DNA from: a virus
Length of the DNA: 41,689 bases
Virus record (IMG/VR): IMGVR_UViG_3300045283_000328
Location: 1-41,689 of that record
Reading direction: 5' to 3' (one strand)
The notes below the pieces were generated by a model. The model ran no database searches, was not told the DNA's origin, and saw nothing but the letters and a program-made list of their open reading frames with translations. Both the position numbers and the translations under genes were made by a program. Shown here piece after piece: positions 13,832 to 21,896 of the stretch. Within the stretch, counting starts at the first letter, position 1, and each line of letters starts with the position of its first letter.

Positions 13832-14676
13832 GCTGCGGCTTCCTCTCCGTGGGTCATCACGCGCCGGTCCCGCCGGGCTCGGTCGTTCTTCATGACGAGG
13901 TTCCTCAGGCGCGCGACGCCGTTCCAGGCGGCATTGCGCGTGGGCTTCCGGCGCGGGGTCTTCACCCCGGGCGCGATCTCCTTCAGGAGGTGGGCGACGT
14001 TCCGCCGCGTCTTCGGCGGCATCGACAGGGAGTGCGCGAGGACCCGCCGGACTACGCGCACGCGGGCGCGCGTGCGGGCGCGCTCCGCCAGGGCACCCTC
14101 CAGCATGTCCTCCGGCGTGGGAGCTGGCTGAGCCAGGCTCGCCATGCTCTCCGCCGTCGGGTGGTCTTCGTCGTCGAGGTTTCCTCCGAACGGGACCACG
14201 GACGGGATCGTGAAGACGCCGACCCGAGCCGCCTTCCCGCCGATCCGGTACGGCGCAAGGAGGTGCTTGATCTCCTCGGCGATCTGGCGCGTCGCGGCCG
14301 CGAAGTAGTAGCCGCGGTTTCCCTTGAGCGGGAGGCGCTTCTTGCGGTGGGTCTCTATCACGGTGAGCACCGCCACCGACTCGACCTCCTCCAGCACGCG
14401 CTCCGGGGCGCCATAGCGCTTGAAGCAGGCGCGCATCATCCGCCCGAACTTCAACACCTCAACGCCGTCCATCATCGTCGGCCGGGACGGGAAGCCGAGG
14501 CCGAAGAAGAGGTACCCGTCGCGGCGCCCGGCGATGAGCATGCTGATCGCCGAGACGCTCCGGTACCTCCGGCCCTCGTACTCGAAGCCGTCGTGGCGCA
14601 CGACGACGACGTGCTTGTGACCGGCGAACGTCCGGACGATCTTCGTGCCGACCGGCGGGACCCTGACGTCCGTCAC
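13828..14676 (-). CDS. DUF2924-like domain fused to a sigma-factor-like region
   Basis: 282 residues. Residues 8-60 match the DUF2924 pattern: PPVGTKIVRTFAGHKHVVVV, then DGFEYEGRRYRSVSAI, ending YLFFGLG. Residues about 72-145 resemble sigma region 2, with VLKFGRMMRACFKRYGAPER, LEEVESVAVLTVIETH, and LKGNRGYYFAAATRQIAEEI ending KHLL. Residues about 186-232 resemble region 4, with PTPEDMLEGALAERARTRAR and PPKTRRNVAHLLKE. The C-terminal assignment rests on pattern only. DUF2924 proteins are usually shorter and occur near phage recombinases. The ATG at 14676 overlaps the upstream stop. Confidence 0.65.
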   Translation of the reverse strand: MTDVRVPPVGTKIVRTFAGHKHVVVVRHDGFEYEGRRYRSVSAISMLIAGRRDGYLFFGLGFPSRPTMMDGVEVLKFGRMMRACFKRYGAPERVLEEVESVAVLTVIETHRKKRLPLKGNRGYYFAAATRQIAEEIKHLLAPYRIGGKAARVGVFTIPSVVPFGGNLDDEDHPTAESMASLAQPAPTPEDMLEGALAERARTRARVRVVRRVLAHSLSMPPKTRRNVAHLLKEIAPGVKTPRRKPTRNAAWNGVARLRNLVMKNDRARRDRRVMTHGEEAAA

Positions 14677-15053
14677 CGGTCACCGTAGAGCGCGACGACG
14701 GCGAGGTTGCGCGCGCGCTCGTTGATGGTCTGGTCGTCCAGGACGCAGCCCATCGCGATCGGCGGCGCCACCAGCTCCCCGATCTGGACCATCGACATCC
14801 ACGGGACGTCGAGGCGGAGCAGCTCCGCCAGCACCACGGCGACCGTAACCGTCACCACCTGCCCGCGCAGCGTGCGGAGCGTGTCGGTGATGGTGGTGAC
14901 GAGCCGGGTCGGATCTGCGACACTCCGGTCGAGGGGTTTCTGCTCGGCGGTGGTGGCCCCTCCCGGAGTCTTCGTGCTTCGGTGGTCGTGGGCGCGCCCC
15001 GGGTCCCCCTCGGGGCGCGCCACTACCTTGGACGCGTTCGGCGGTGTCTGCAT
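14673..15053 (-). CDS. Hypothetical protein, first gene after a control gap (126 aa)
   Basis: The ATG at 15053 has AAGGAG about 7 nt upstream. A disordered, charged N-terminal ~50 residues is followed by a hydrophobic helix/strand region (RGQVVTVTVAVVLAELLRLD) and VQIGELVAPPIAMGCVLDDQ. As the first gene after the 15054-15152 gap it is likely promoter-proximal in the early operon. Family unknown. Confidence 0.65.
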   Translation of the reverse strand: MQTPPNASKVVARPEGDPGRAHDHRSTKTPGGATTAEQKPLDRSVADPTRLVTTITDTLRTLRGQVVTVTVAVVLAELLRLDVPWMSMVQIGELVAPPIAMGCVLDDQTINERARNLAVVALYGDR

Positions 15054-15152
15054 CGGCGGTCTCCTTGTTCCCCCGGGTCGTCCCCCGACCCGTGATACCT
15101 ACCCTACCCCCGTTCGGGGTGTCCGTAAAGTCCGGTATCGGTACAGTTCGAG
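15054..15152 (-). promoter_or_regulatory. Intergenic control region before the early operon
   Basis: A 99-nt gap in an otherwise gapless cluster, less GC-rich than its surroundings. It holds two hairpins: CGGGTCG/CGACCCG (15074-15092) and CCCCG-TT-CGGGG (15108-15119). On the minus strand a set of short repeats follows (TACCG/ATACCG and CGGAC/CGGAC, about 15120-15145). It is likely to carry a terminator for the RusA transcript, a promoter, or both. No convincing -35/-10 pair is visible. Confidence 0.4.
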
Positions 15153-15563
15153 TCAGCCCAGGAGGACGAGGGGCGTCAGCTCGATCTCGACGCGCGGGTT
15201 CTTCTTGTCCAGCAGCGGCCGCGAGCCGTCGTGGCCCACGATGAGGCGGTCGTTCACCACGACGCCGGCGACCTGGAGGACGTCGCAGATCGCGGACAGG
15301 AAGTTAACGAGGTCTCCGTGGTTCCTCTCCCGGTAGACGAGCGCGCGGAGGTTCACGGTGACGGCGATCGGCTGGAGGCGTTGCTTCGTCTTCTGCCGGA
15401 TCAGCTGCGGCACCGCGCCTTCCGCCCACGCCTCGAACGCCTCGGACTGGACGCTGAAGGTGCGACCGCCGCGGCGGACGCGACGGAGGTGGTTCTTCTT
15501 CGTCCGCGGGCAGCCCTCGATGACGAAGCGGACGAACGAGAACTCGGGCTGGACCGGCGTCAC
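15153..15563 (-). CDS. rusA: RusA-like Holliday junction resolvase
   Basis: 136 residues, normal for RusA. The N-terminal strand is FVIEGCPRTKKNHLRR. The catalytic core is NHGDLVNFLSAICDVLQVAG, then VVVNDRLIVG, with D84, N87, D94 and D105 in place. The Lys that normally follows the D-x-x-N motif is Ser90 here. The C-terminal strand pairs as in the family (NPRVEIELTPLVL). It resolves branched DNA before packaging. GTG start at 15563. Confidence 0.85.
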   Translation of the reverse strand: MTPVQPEFSFVRFVIEGCPRTKKNHLRRVRRGGRTFSVQSEAFEAWAEGAVPQLIRQKTKQRLQPIAVTVNLRALVYRERNHGDLVNFLSAICDVLQVAGVVVNDRLIVGHDGSRPLLDKKNPRVEIELTPLVLLG

Positions 15564-15585
15564 CCGGCGGCCTCGATGTCGTCCA

Positions 15586-15828
15586 TCAACCGCGCGAAAG
15601 CTGCTGCGTGAGTCCGTCCAGCCGCGCAGACGCGGCGGAGGAATAGAGGTCGTTCGTCTTCCGTAAGTCGATCAACGATCCCTCCAGCTCGGCCAAGCTC
15701 GGCAAGGAACGCGTGATGGATCGTGGTCGCGCGCGCCAGGCGGAGAGCCGTGTCGCTCGGGAGCTGGGCTCGTCGTCCGGGGAGGTGAGGTGGGACTGGT
15801 GGTCGGTGGCGCGGCGTGCGTTCTTCAC
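15586..15828 (-). CDS. Small hypothetical protein (80 aa), preferred frame
   Basis: Two frames are open here. This one (GTG at 15828, GGAGG nine bases upstream) has about 82% G/C at third positions, close to accepted genes. It contains SLAELEGSLIDLRKTNDLYS and ARLDGLTQQLSRG. The competing frame, 15560-15886, begins at an ATG with its own Shine-Dalgarno and overlaps rusA as GTGA, but only about 60% of its third positions are G/C. Either or both could be translated. No family is recognised. Confidence 0.45.
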   Translation of the reverse strand: MKNARRATDHQSHLTSPDDEPSSRATRLSAWRARPRSITRSLPSLAELEGSLIDLRKTNDLYSSAASARLDGLTQQLSRG

Positions 15829-15886
15829 GTGGGTCGTCCTCCAGCTGCAGTGGGTCTCGTGGCGGCGGCGTGCTCTCGTCTACCAT

Positions 15887-16249
15887 CTAAGGTCTCCCGG
15901 CGTCGTGTGGGGCTTCGACTCGGTCGATCGTGGTGGACGCCACGCTCGAGGTGACGGCCGGTAGAGGTTCGGGTGAGATGCGGGCGGCCATCTTGTTGGC
16001 GACGACCGTGCCGAGCGCGCCCATCGCAGCGAGCACGGCCGCGCTGACGTACTTCTTCATCGTACCGAGCGTCTTCTGCTGTGCCAGGTAATGGCGCTCG
16101 ATCTCCAGAAACCGATCGTCGTTCGCCTTGGCCGTCGCCAACTCGGCCCGCATATCCCTGATCTCCCGTCGAAGGAACTCTAGCCGCAGGGCCACCTGGA
16201 ATGCTGACAGCGCCTCCGTGGGAGGGGAACTGTCGTGCAGGTCGGCCAT
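15887..16249 (-). CDS. Coiled-coil plus TM protein (120 aa)
   Basis: Residues about 12-65 form a coiled coil (VALRLEFLRREIRDMRAELA, then DDRFLEIERHYLAQQKTLGT). A hydrophobic helix follows at about 68-86 (VSAAVLAAMGALGTVVANKM) with a polar tail. This layout is seen in phage membrane proteins near lysis genes. It follows the holin-like gene. Spanin or holin accessory are possibilities, not shown. Confidence 0.65.
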   Translation of the reverse strand: MADLHDSSPPTEALSAFQVALRLEFLRREIRDMRAELATAKANDDRFLEIERHYLAQQKTLGTMKKYVSAAVLAAMGALGTVVANKMAARISPEPLPAVTSSVASTTIDRVEAPHDAGRP

Positions 16250-16280
16250 GCCGCATCATCGCCGCTGAGCGTCGAGACGT

Positions 16281-16685
16281 CTAGGCGTTCGGCGCTGGTG
16301 GGGTTCCGCCGGCCTCGGCGCGCCGGGCGGCCTGCCGCGCGGCTGAGGTCTCCGTCTGCGGCCCGCGCGCGAGGACGCCGAAGAGGGCGCCGGCGAACGC
16401 GACGAGGATGATCGCGACGTGCCTGTGCCCGTCCCCCCAGGCCGCGGCGTGCGAGCCGACGAACCCGGTGGCCATCATCGACAGCGTGGCGCATACGGCG
16501 GAGACCCTGGTCGGCACGGCGAACGGCTGGTAGCCGAGGTAAGCCAGCAGCGAGGCGCCCGCGGCGAGCAGTTCGCTGACGCCGGGCGGGACGGACCAAC
16601 TGCCGAACGTCGTGACGCCGGCGGCGGCCATCACCAGGAGCGCGAGGACTGAGAGTGCGACCTTCAACTTGCCCATGGCCGTCAT
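16281..16685 (-). CDS. Multi-TM holin-like membrane protein (134 aa)
   Basis: Three or four hydrophobic segments: VALSVLALLVMAAAGVTTFG, SELLAAGASLLAYLGYQPFA, VSAVCATLSMMATGFVGSHA and VAIILVAFAGALFGVLARG. A charged Ala/Arg tail follows. The length and topology suit a holin, but no endolysin is recognisable beside it. Starts at 16685 or at the Met four codons later. Confidence 0.6.
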   Translation of the reverse strand: MTAMGKLKVALSVLALLVMAAAGVTTFGSWSVPPGVSELLAAGASLLAYLGYQPFAVPTRVSAVCATLSMMATGFVGSHAAAWGDGHRHVAIILVAFAGALFGVLARGPQTETSAARQAARRAEAGGTPPAPNA

Positions 16686-16736
16686 CGTCGCAGGCTGCCG
16701 GCGGCGGCGTCAATAGGCTTCCCGGAAGTCCGACGA

Positions 16737-17099
16737 TCAAGGTGGGTTCTTGTCCCATCCGAGGGCGGCCGTCACGAGCCGCTGGTTCTCCTCCTTCTGG
16801 AGCCACGCGTGGAAGCGCTGCACCAGGTCGTCGGCCCCGGCCAGGTTAGACCCGAGGTCAACCAGGAAGAACCGGAGGCTCGCGAGGACGAACGCGCGCT
16901 CCGTCGTGCGGCCGCGCGCGACCGCGATCCGTTCCACCGTCTCCCGCGCCACCTCGTAGCCGACCAGCGTGCCGTACCTCCCGGTCGTGTCGGTGGGCGG
17001 CACCGGTACCGGGACGGCCTGGACCTCCGGTGGCGGGTCAGCCCTGGTGGGCTCGTCCTCCCCGAAGTCCTCCCAGTCGTCGTCGCCGATGCCGGGCAT
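16737..17099 (-). CDS. Hypothetical protein (120 aa)
   Basis: An acidic N-terminus (MPGIGDDDWEDFGEDEPTRA), a proline-rich linker (VQAVPVPVPPTD), and helices (YEVARETVERIAVARGRTTE, then RAFVLASLRFFLVDLGSNLA). It lies 19 nt downstream of the giant fibre gene. No family is recognised. A fibre-assembly helper is possible from position only. Confidence 0.6.
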   Translation of the reverse strand: MPGIGDDDWEDFGEDEPTRADPPPEVQAVPVPVPPTDTTGRYGTLVGYEVARETVERIAVARGRTTERAFVLASLRFFLVDLGSNLAGADDLVQRFHAWLQKEENQRLVTAALGWDKNPP

Positions 17100-17118
17100 T
17101 GGCCAGGTAGTCCTGCTC

Positions 17119-20100
17119 TCAGAAAGGTGAGACCGGCGTCAGCCGGAGCTTGAACGAGAGCTTGAGCGTCCCGCTGACCGACGGCCCGCCGCCGCCGCCG
17201 TGCAGGCCCAGGCCGAACTTGTCCGTGGTCGCCGCGCCGAAGTTGCTCACGAGCGCCTCCTGGCAGCCCGTGCTAGCCGACGTCCAGGTGAAGACGTTGC
17301 CGCCGGCGCCGTTGAGCGAGATGAACCCGGTCAGCGTGCCGCTGGTGATGGTGTTCGTTCCCACGATGCAGGCGTCGGCGACGGAGTAGCGCGGGAGGGT
17401 GCCAGCCATCGGGTACTCGACCTTCGTGGTCGAGGCCGGGAACACCGTGTCGTGGGCGGACACCGACAGGTACTGGTCGGCCGCGTTGATCGTCCCGATC
17501 ATCCCGGACGTCAGCTCGACGTAGTAGGTCAGCTCCGCGGTCGGGGTGGCGTTGAGCAGCTCGCCCGTGCCCGTCACGGACGGGGGCTGCGTGATGACGT
17601 AGCCGCCGCCGGTCAGCGTCGAGGCTCGCACCTGGGCGCCGGCGAGGCGGACGTTCGCGCCCACGGCGTCGACCACGATGTTGCGGTAGCTCGTGCCGAG
17701 CCCGACCACCTGGCTCTGGATGTTGAAGTCCGTCCCCGAGATGAACGCGCGCACCTGGTCGTAGTTCGTCGCGCCGATCATCCCGCTGCCGCCGGTGTTG
17801 CGCCAGGTGACGAAGCCGTCGTTGGACACCATGAACTGGTCCGTCGAGTCGTCGATCCGGATCTCGTCGCTGGCGGCGAAGTCGGTCCCGCCCGCGTTGC
17901 CAGAGAGGACGCGGTGACTGTTGGGCATGGCCTCGGTCGATAGCAGGCCGGCGGCGGAGGTCCTGGCCAGGCCGTTGGTCAGGCTCGACATCGTGACGGT
18001 CCCGTTCGTGTTGAGCATGAGCTGGTTGTTGTTCGTGGTCCCGTTCGTCAGCCACCCGGCGGCCAGCATCACGGGCCGGTCGGTCCCGGTCCCCGCCTTG
18101 CCGGAGGCGATGACGAACGTCGACCCCGTCGCGCGGATCGCCGCGACCTCGTAGTTCACCGTGTCCGCCGGGTAGTCGGTGGCGAAGACGTTGAGCGCCG
18201 AGATGTTCCCCGAGACGCCGGTCCCGCGCGGGATGACGGACAGCGCCGAGCCGACGTTCGTCCCCGTGTTCGGGTAGACGAACAGCTGGCCGTAGTTGGC
18301 CGCGCTGTCCGGGTTCATCAGTCGGGTCGTCACGCCGGTCGTGCCGGGCCCGACCACGATCGCGCCGGTCGCCTCGTTGAGGCTGGTCCCGATGCCGCCC
18401 ACGAGGATCCGGCCCTTGGTCCCGCTCGTGGTGCTCGAGAGCGTCAGGTCGTTCGAGGCGGCCGTCCCACCGACCACGGACTGGCCGCCGGAGACACCGG
18501 TCGACAGGTTCACGGTGACGTCCGTGCGCGTGCTCCCCCCGTTGTCGACGGCCGTCAGACCCGTGGACGCGTTCCAGGCGCCCCGCTGGGTGACCGGCGT
18601 CCCGGCGTTCTGGATCGCCTGGTAGAAGGCAACCCCGCCGCCGGTCGAGGCGGAGGTGATGCGGCCGAACGCGTCGACCGTGAGGTTCGTGTTCGTGTAG
18701 CTCCCGGGTGTCACGGCAGTGGCGACCAGGTCGAGGACCGGGGTCGTTCCTAGCGTCGAGCTGATGCGGCCGGCGGTCCCCGAGACGGACGACACCGCCC
18801 CCGTGACGTCCGCGACCGGGATCGTCGCCGAGACCGAGAGCTGGCCGGTGGTGACCGTCGCGGAGACGTGACCACCAGCGGAGAGGTCTGGAATCTGCAC
18901 TGCGCCGCCGTTGAGGGCGCGCAGGCGAGCCGTGCCGGTAGACCTGGTCGCGATGACGACGTCAGCGCCTGCCGTGTTCCCGGCGTTGTAAAGGACCAGG
19001 GGAGCGCCTGCGGCCAGCGGTTGGTGCCAAAGATAGCCGGCGCTGCCCGTGCCCAGTACGCCGGGGAAGCCGGTGTTGTTGGCGCCGGCGGTGCCGAACG
19101 AGATAACCGAGCCAGAACTTCCGTTGTCAGATCCAGCGATGGCGGCGATGGTGGCGCTGGCCGCGGATCCGGTACTCGAATTGGAAAGGTTCACCTCAGC
19201 GTCGGCGTTGATCGACCGGGCGACATGCAGGGCCGAATTAGATGGCAACGGGTTCGTCGTGAGGCCAGAGACGATCGTGCCGTTGGTGGGGTCGCGCCAA
19301 AACGTCGTTGTGCCGTTGAGCGCATTGCCGGCCGAGCCGAAGCCGATCTCGGTGGCAGTCAGGCCGACCGACGAACCAGGGATCGTGGTAACGCCGACGA
19401 GTTGCCCGGACCCGTTTCGCTCGACGAAGCTGTTTGCGGGCACCGCGTTCCAGGTCAGCAGCGTCGGGCCGCCGGTCTCGTAGACCGTGGACGGGAACGG
19501 CGTATTCGGCCCCAGCACCGTATCGACGACTGCGGGCAGCGCGGACACCGCGTAGCTCGTCGACCCGATCGTGATAGGCGAGCCGTCCGACGTCGACCCC
19601 GCGACGAATGGCGGCAGCGCCGTGACGCTCTGGCCGTAGTAGAGCGAGCCGCCCCACTGGACCTGCACCAGCTTCCCGCTGTTGCCCTTGCCGCTCATGC
19701 CGTTCTGCATGAACGCCGCGCGACCGTTGCCCACCACCGTGATCGCCGGCTGGGTCAGGTCGTGGAACGCGACCGCCGCCTCGATGGTGAAGTAGGACCA
19801 GTCGTTGACCGTCACGCGCGCGCCCTGGAAGACGATGGCGCCGCCGATCCCGCCCTGGCCGAAGAAGGTGTACGTCGCCGTGCCCGTGCCGATGAACCCC
19901 CCGCCGATGATCGTGGGCGGCGTCTGCGTCCCGAACGAGACGGCGCCGCCGGCGGAACCGAGGTTCACCATGCAGTTGGTCTGCGCCGCGCCGATGGTGA
20001 TGAAGTTGGTCGAGTGCGTGTCGATCCAGACGCGCGAGCGCAGGGGAGCGTAGCCGCGCGGGCCGCCGTCCTCGATCGCGTTAGTCGCCTCGATCGCGCG

Positions 20101-21339
20101 GAGCGTGTCGAAGCGGACCTGGTTCGCGTCCGCGAACCCGAACGTCTGCGGGGGCATGGTCCACATGTGGAACGCCGAGTAGGCGTTGCCGACGGTGAGC
20201 GGGTTGCTGGCGAAGGTCGCGGGACCGACGTTGTTCATCGGGACGGTGATGCGGACGCACTTCGACCCCAGGTCCTTGACCGCATACCAGTGCCGAGTCG
20301 CCGTGACCGTGCGCCGGAAGATCACCCCGTTGGCGAGGAGGCCGCTGGCCGTGAACGACGTCGGGATCGACGTGTCGCACAGCTCGACGTCGTCGGCGGC
20401 AGGCGTCGCGCTGCCCGCGGTGTAGGTCGTAACGGCGCCAGTAAAGAGCGTGTTGTCGATCGCGGCGCCGCCGAACCCGGTCGTGGCGCCCAGCGACCCC
20501 AGGAACGTGACGTGCGCGCCGAGCGCGAGTCGCGTGTTCCAGGCGTGCGAGTCCGCCGCGGAGACGTCGCCCAGGACGTTGATCGTCGTGTCCGACACGA
20601 CGTCGGCGCCCCACCAGCGGCGCTTGATCTCGCCGACCGTCGCGCAGGCCGTCGCCGCGCTGGTGCACGCCGCCGCGTTCGACCCGTTGACCGTGTCGAC
20701 GTACCAGGCCGTGGCCAGTGGGAAGTCACTCCGGTAGCTCGGTCTCGTCGAGTCTGACCGGAGCAACGTGGTGGCTGCTCCGACGCTGCCGAGCGCGGTG
20801 GGTCCGACCGGCGTCGACCCAGAGTACAGGCCGGAGATGCTACCCAGCGGGATCGCCGACGTGAAGGTCAGCGCCCCGCCGGCCATGCCGAGGAACTGGC
20901 CGTTCGCGCTAGCGACGATGTCCGCGACGTTCGCGATGCTCCCGCCGGCGACGCCGACCACCGACGTCGCCGCGCCCTGGCGGAACTTCGGGTTCGTCAC
21001 GACGTTGGCGCCGAGCGTGAACGAGACCGACCCCGGTCCCGTCGCCGTCCCGTCACCCGTGAGCGCCGTGATCGCCGCGGGCGCGCCGCTGATGTCCACG
21101 TACGGGATCGTGGCGACGGTGGAGATCGTGCCGTTGAGACCGCTGCTCTTGGAGTAGCCCGCGCCGGGCGTCACGAACTGGAGCGCCACGGCGCCGCTCG
21201 CGCGGTCCGGGGTGAGCGGGATGCCGTAGAGCTTGAAGTTGTTCTGGTCCTGGTCGGCCTGCGCCACGGTGCGCGCTGCCGCCGGCGCCGCCGAGAGGAC
21301 CAGCGCCAGCGCGACGCAGAGTCGACCGAGCCTGGTCAC
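17119..21339 (-). CDS. Tail-fibre-like giant protein with a signal peptide (1406 aa)
   Basis: Residues 1-23 are a typical Sec signal peptide: a basic start, a hydrophobic core (LCVALALVLSAAPAAA) and an A-x-A-type cleavage region. NNFKLYGIPLTPDRASGAVA resembles the first repeat of phage fibres. About residues 212-600 look like a parallel beta-helix domain (VDTVNGSNAAACTSAATACA onward). The remainder holds fibre-type repeats, including GSYTNTNLTVDAFGRITSAS. Virion fibres normally lack signal peptides, so export to the periplasm or surface is implied. It is coupled (ATGA) to the Skp-like gene upstream. Confidence 0.8.
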   Translation of the reverse strand: MTRLGRLCVALALVLSAAPAAARTVAQADQDQNNFKLYGIPLTPDRASGAVALQFVTPGAGYSKSSGLNGTISTVATIPYVDISGAPAAITALTGDGTATGPGSVSFTLGANVVTNPKFRQGAATSVVGVAGGSIANVADIVASANGQFLGMAGGALTFTSAIPLGSISGLYSGSTPVGPTALGSVGAATTLLRSDSTRPSYRSDFPLATAWYVDTVNGSNAAACTSAATACATVGEIKRRWWGADVVSDTTINVLGDVSAADSHAWNTRLALGAHVTFLGSLGATTGFGGAAIDNTLFTGAVTTYTAGSATPAADDVELCDTSIPTSFTASGLLANGVIFRRTVTATRHWYAVKDLGSKCVRITVPMNNVGPATFASNPLTVGNAYSAFHMWTMPPQTFGFADANQVRFDTLRAIEATNAIEDGGPRGYAPLRSRVWIDTHSTNFITIGAAQTNCMVNLGSAGGAVSFGTQTPPTIIGGGFIGTGTATYTFFGQGGIGGAIVFQGARVTVNDWSYFTIEAAVAFHDLTQPAITVVGNGRAAFMQNGMSGKGNSGKLVQVQWGGSLYYGQSVTALPPFVAGSTSDGSPITIGSTSYAVSALPAVVDTVLGPNTPFPSTVYETGGPTLLTWNAVPANSFVERNGSGQLVGVTTIPGSSVGLTATEIGFGSAGNALNGTTTFWRDPTNGTIVSGLTTNPLPSNSALHVARSINADAEVNLSNSSTGSAASATIAAIAGSDNGSSGSVISFGTAGANNTGFPGVLGTGSAGYLWHQPLAAGAPLVLYNAGNTAGADVVIATRSTGTARLRALNGGAVQIPDLSAGGHVSATVTTGQLSVSATIPVADVTGAVSSVSGTAGRISSTLGTTPVLDLVATAVTPGSYTNTNLTVDAFGRITSASTGGGVAFYQAIQNAGTPVTQRGAWNASTGLTAVDNGGSTRTDVTVNLSTGVSGGQSVVGGTAASNDLTLSSTTSGTKGRILVGGIGTSLNEATGAIVVGPGTTGVTTRLMNPDSAANYGQLFVYPNTGTNVGSALSVIPRGTGVSGNISALNVFATDYPADTVNYEVAAIRATGSTFVIASGKAGTGTDRPVMLAAGWLTNGTTNNNQLMLNTNGTVTMSSLTNGLARTSAAGLLSTEAMPNSHRVLSGNAGGTDFAASDEIRIDDSTDQFMVSNDGFVTWRNTGGSGMIGATNYDQVRAFISGTDFNIQSQVVGLGTSYRNIVVDAVGANVRLAGAQVRASTLTGGGYVITQPPSVTGTGELLNATPTAELTYYVELTSGMIGTINAADQYLSVSAHDTVFPASTTKVEYPMAGTLPRYSVADACIVGTNTITSGTLTGFISLNGAGGNVFTWTSASTGCQEALVSNFGAATTDKFGLGLHGGGGGPSVSGTLKLSFKLRLTPVSPF

Positions 21340-21896
21340 TTCCCCGGACCGCCCTTCTTGAGGTCAGCGCGCGCCGCTGCCAGCTCACCCCGGAGCTTGG
21401 TCACCTCGTCGGTGGCCGCGTCGAGCCGCGCGACCGTCTCCGTCGTCACGTCCGCGCTCGGGGCGTAGTACGGCGGCTTGCCGGAGACGGGGATGACCAG
21501 CTTCATCCCGCGCGCCTGGGCGACGCGCGCGATAGCGACGTTGATCTGGTTCTCCATGACGCCGGCCGATTCCTTCTGGCGCTTCACCTCGACCTGGTAC
21601 GCCTGGTTCGCCTTGCCGGCGGCGACCATGAGCGGTCGCTGGTCCTCGTCCTTCAGCTTGTCCTCGATCGACTTTCGGTACGCCTGGTTCGCGCGCTCCG
21701 CCGCGGCCTTCAGGTCCTCGACCTTGGTGTTGCCCTCGTCGGCCGCGACCTTGAACTCCTTGCCGGCCCTCGACTCGGCGACGACCTTGTCGACGTCCAC
21801 GAAGCCGACAGGGCCGCTGTCGGAGCAGGCGCCCACTAGGAGCGCGCCCACTAGGAGCGCGGTGATGGTTGCGAGGACGGCGGTGGTCTTGTTCAT
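21336..21896 (-). CDS. Skp/OmpH-like periplasmic chaperone lipoprotein
   Basis: 186 residues. The signal peptide has a lipobox (LVGAC, Cys24). The mature protein starts VGFVDVDKVVAESRAGKEFK as in Skp/OmpH. A long helical coiled-coil arm follows, and a C-terminal strand region (MKLVIPVSGKPPYYAPSADV) matches Skp's closing 'Y...DIT..V' part. Skp holds unfolded outer-membrane proteins. Here it is lipidated and coupled to the signal-peptide fibre, its likely client. No Shine-Dalgarno precedes the ATG at 21896. TGTTATCAT lies 7 nt upstream, so a local, possibly leaderless promoter is conceivable. Confidence 0.7.
   Translation of the reverse strand: MNKTTAVLATITALLVGALLVGACSDSGPVGFVDVDKVVAESRAGKEFKVAADEGNTKVEDLKAAAERANQAYRKSIEDKLKDEDQRPLMVAAGKANQAYQVEVKRQKESAGVMENQINVAIARVAQARGMKLVIPVSGKPPYYAPSADVTTETVARLDAATDEVTKLRGELAAARADLKKGGPGK
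21829..21858 (-). repeat. 15-bp perfect tandem repeat in a signal peptide
   Basis: The unit GCGCCCACTAGGAGC occurs twice back to back (21829-21843 and 21844-21858). It encodes the doubled ALLVG in the hydrophobic core and lipobox of the Skp-like lipoprotein. Being a multiple of three, gain or loss of a unit keeps the frame and changes only signal-peptide length. Confidence 0.9.

Noticed and set aside
18868-20757. A 629-codon plus-strand frame opposite the fibre gene
   Set aside because: Composition is again a shadow pattern, and it has no signal, motif or ribosome-binding site worth noting.
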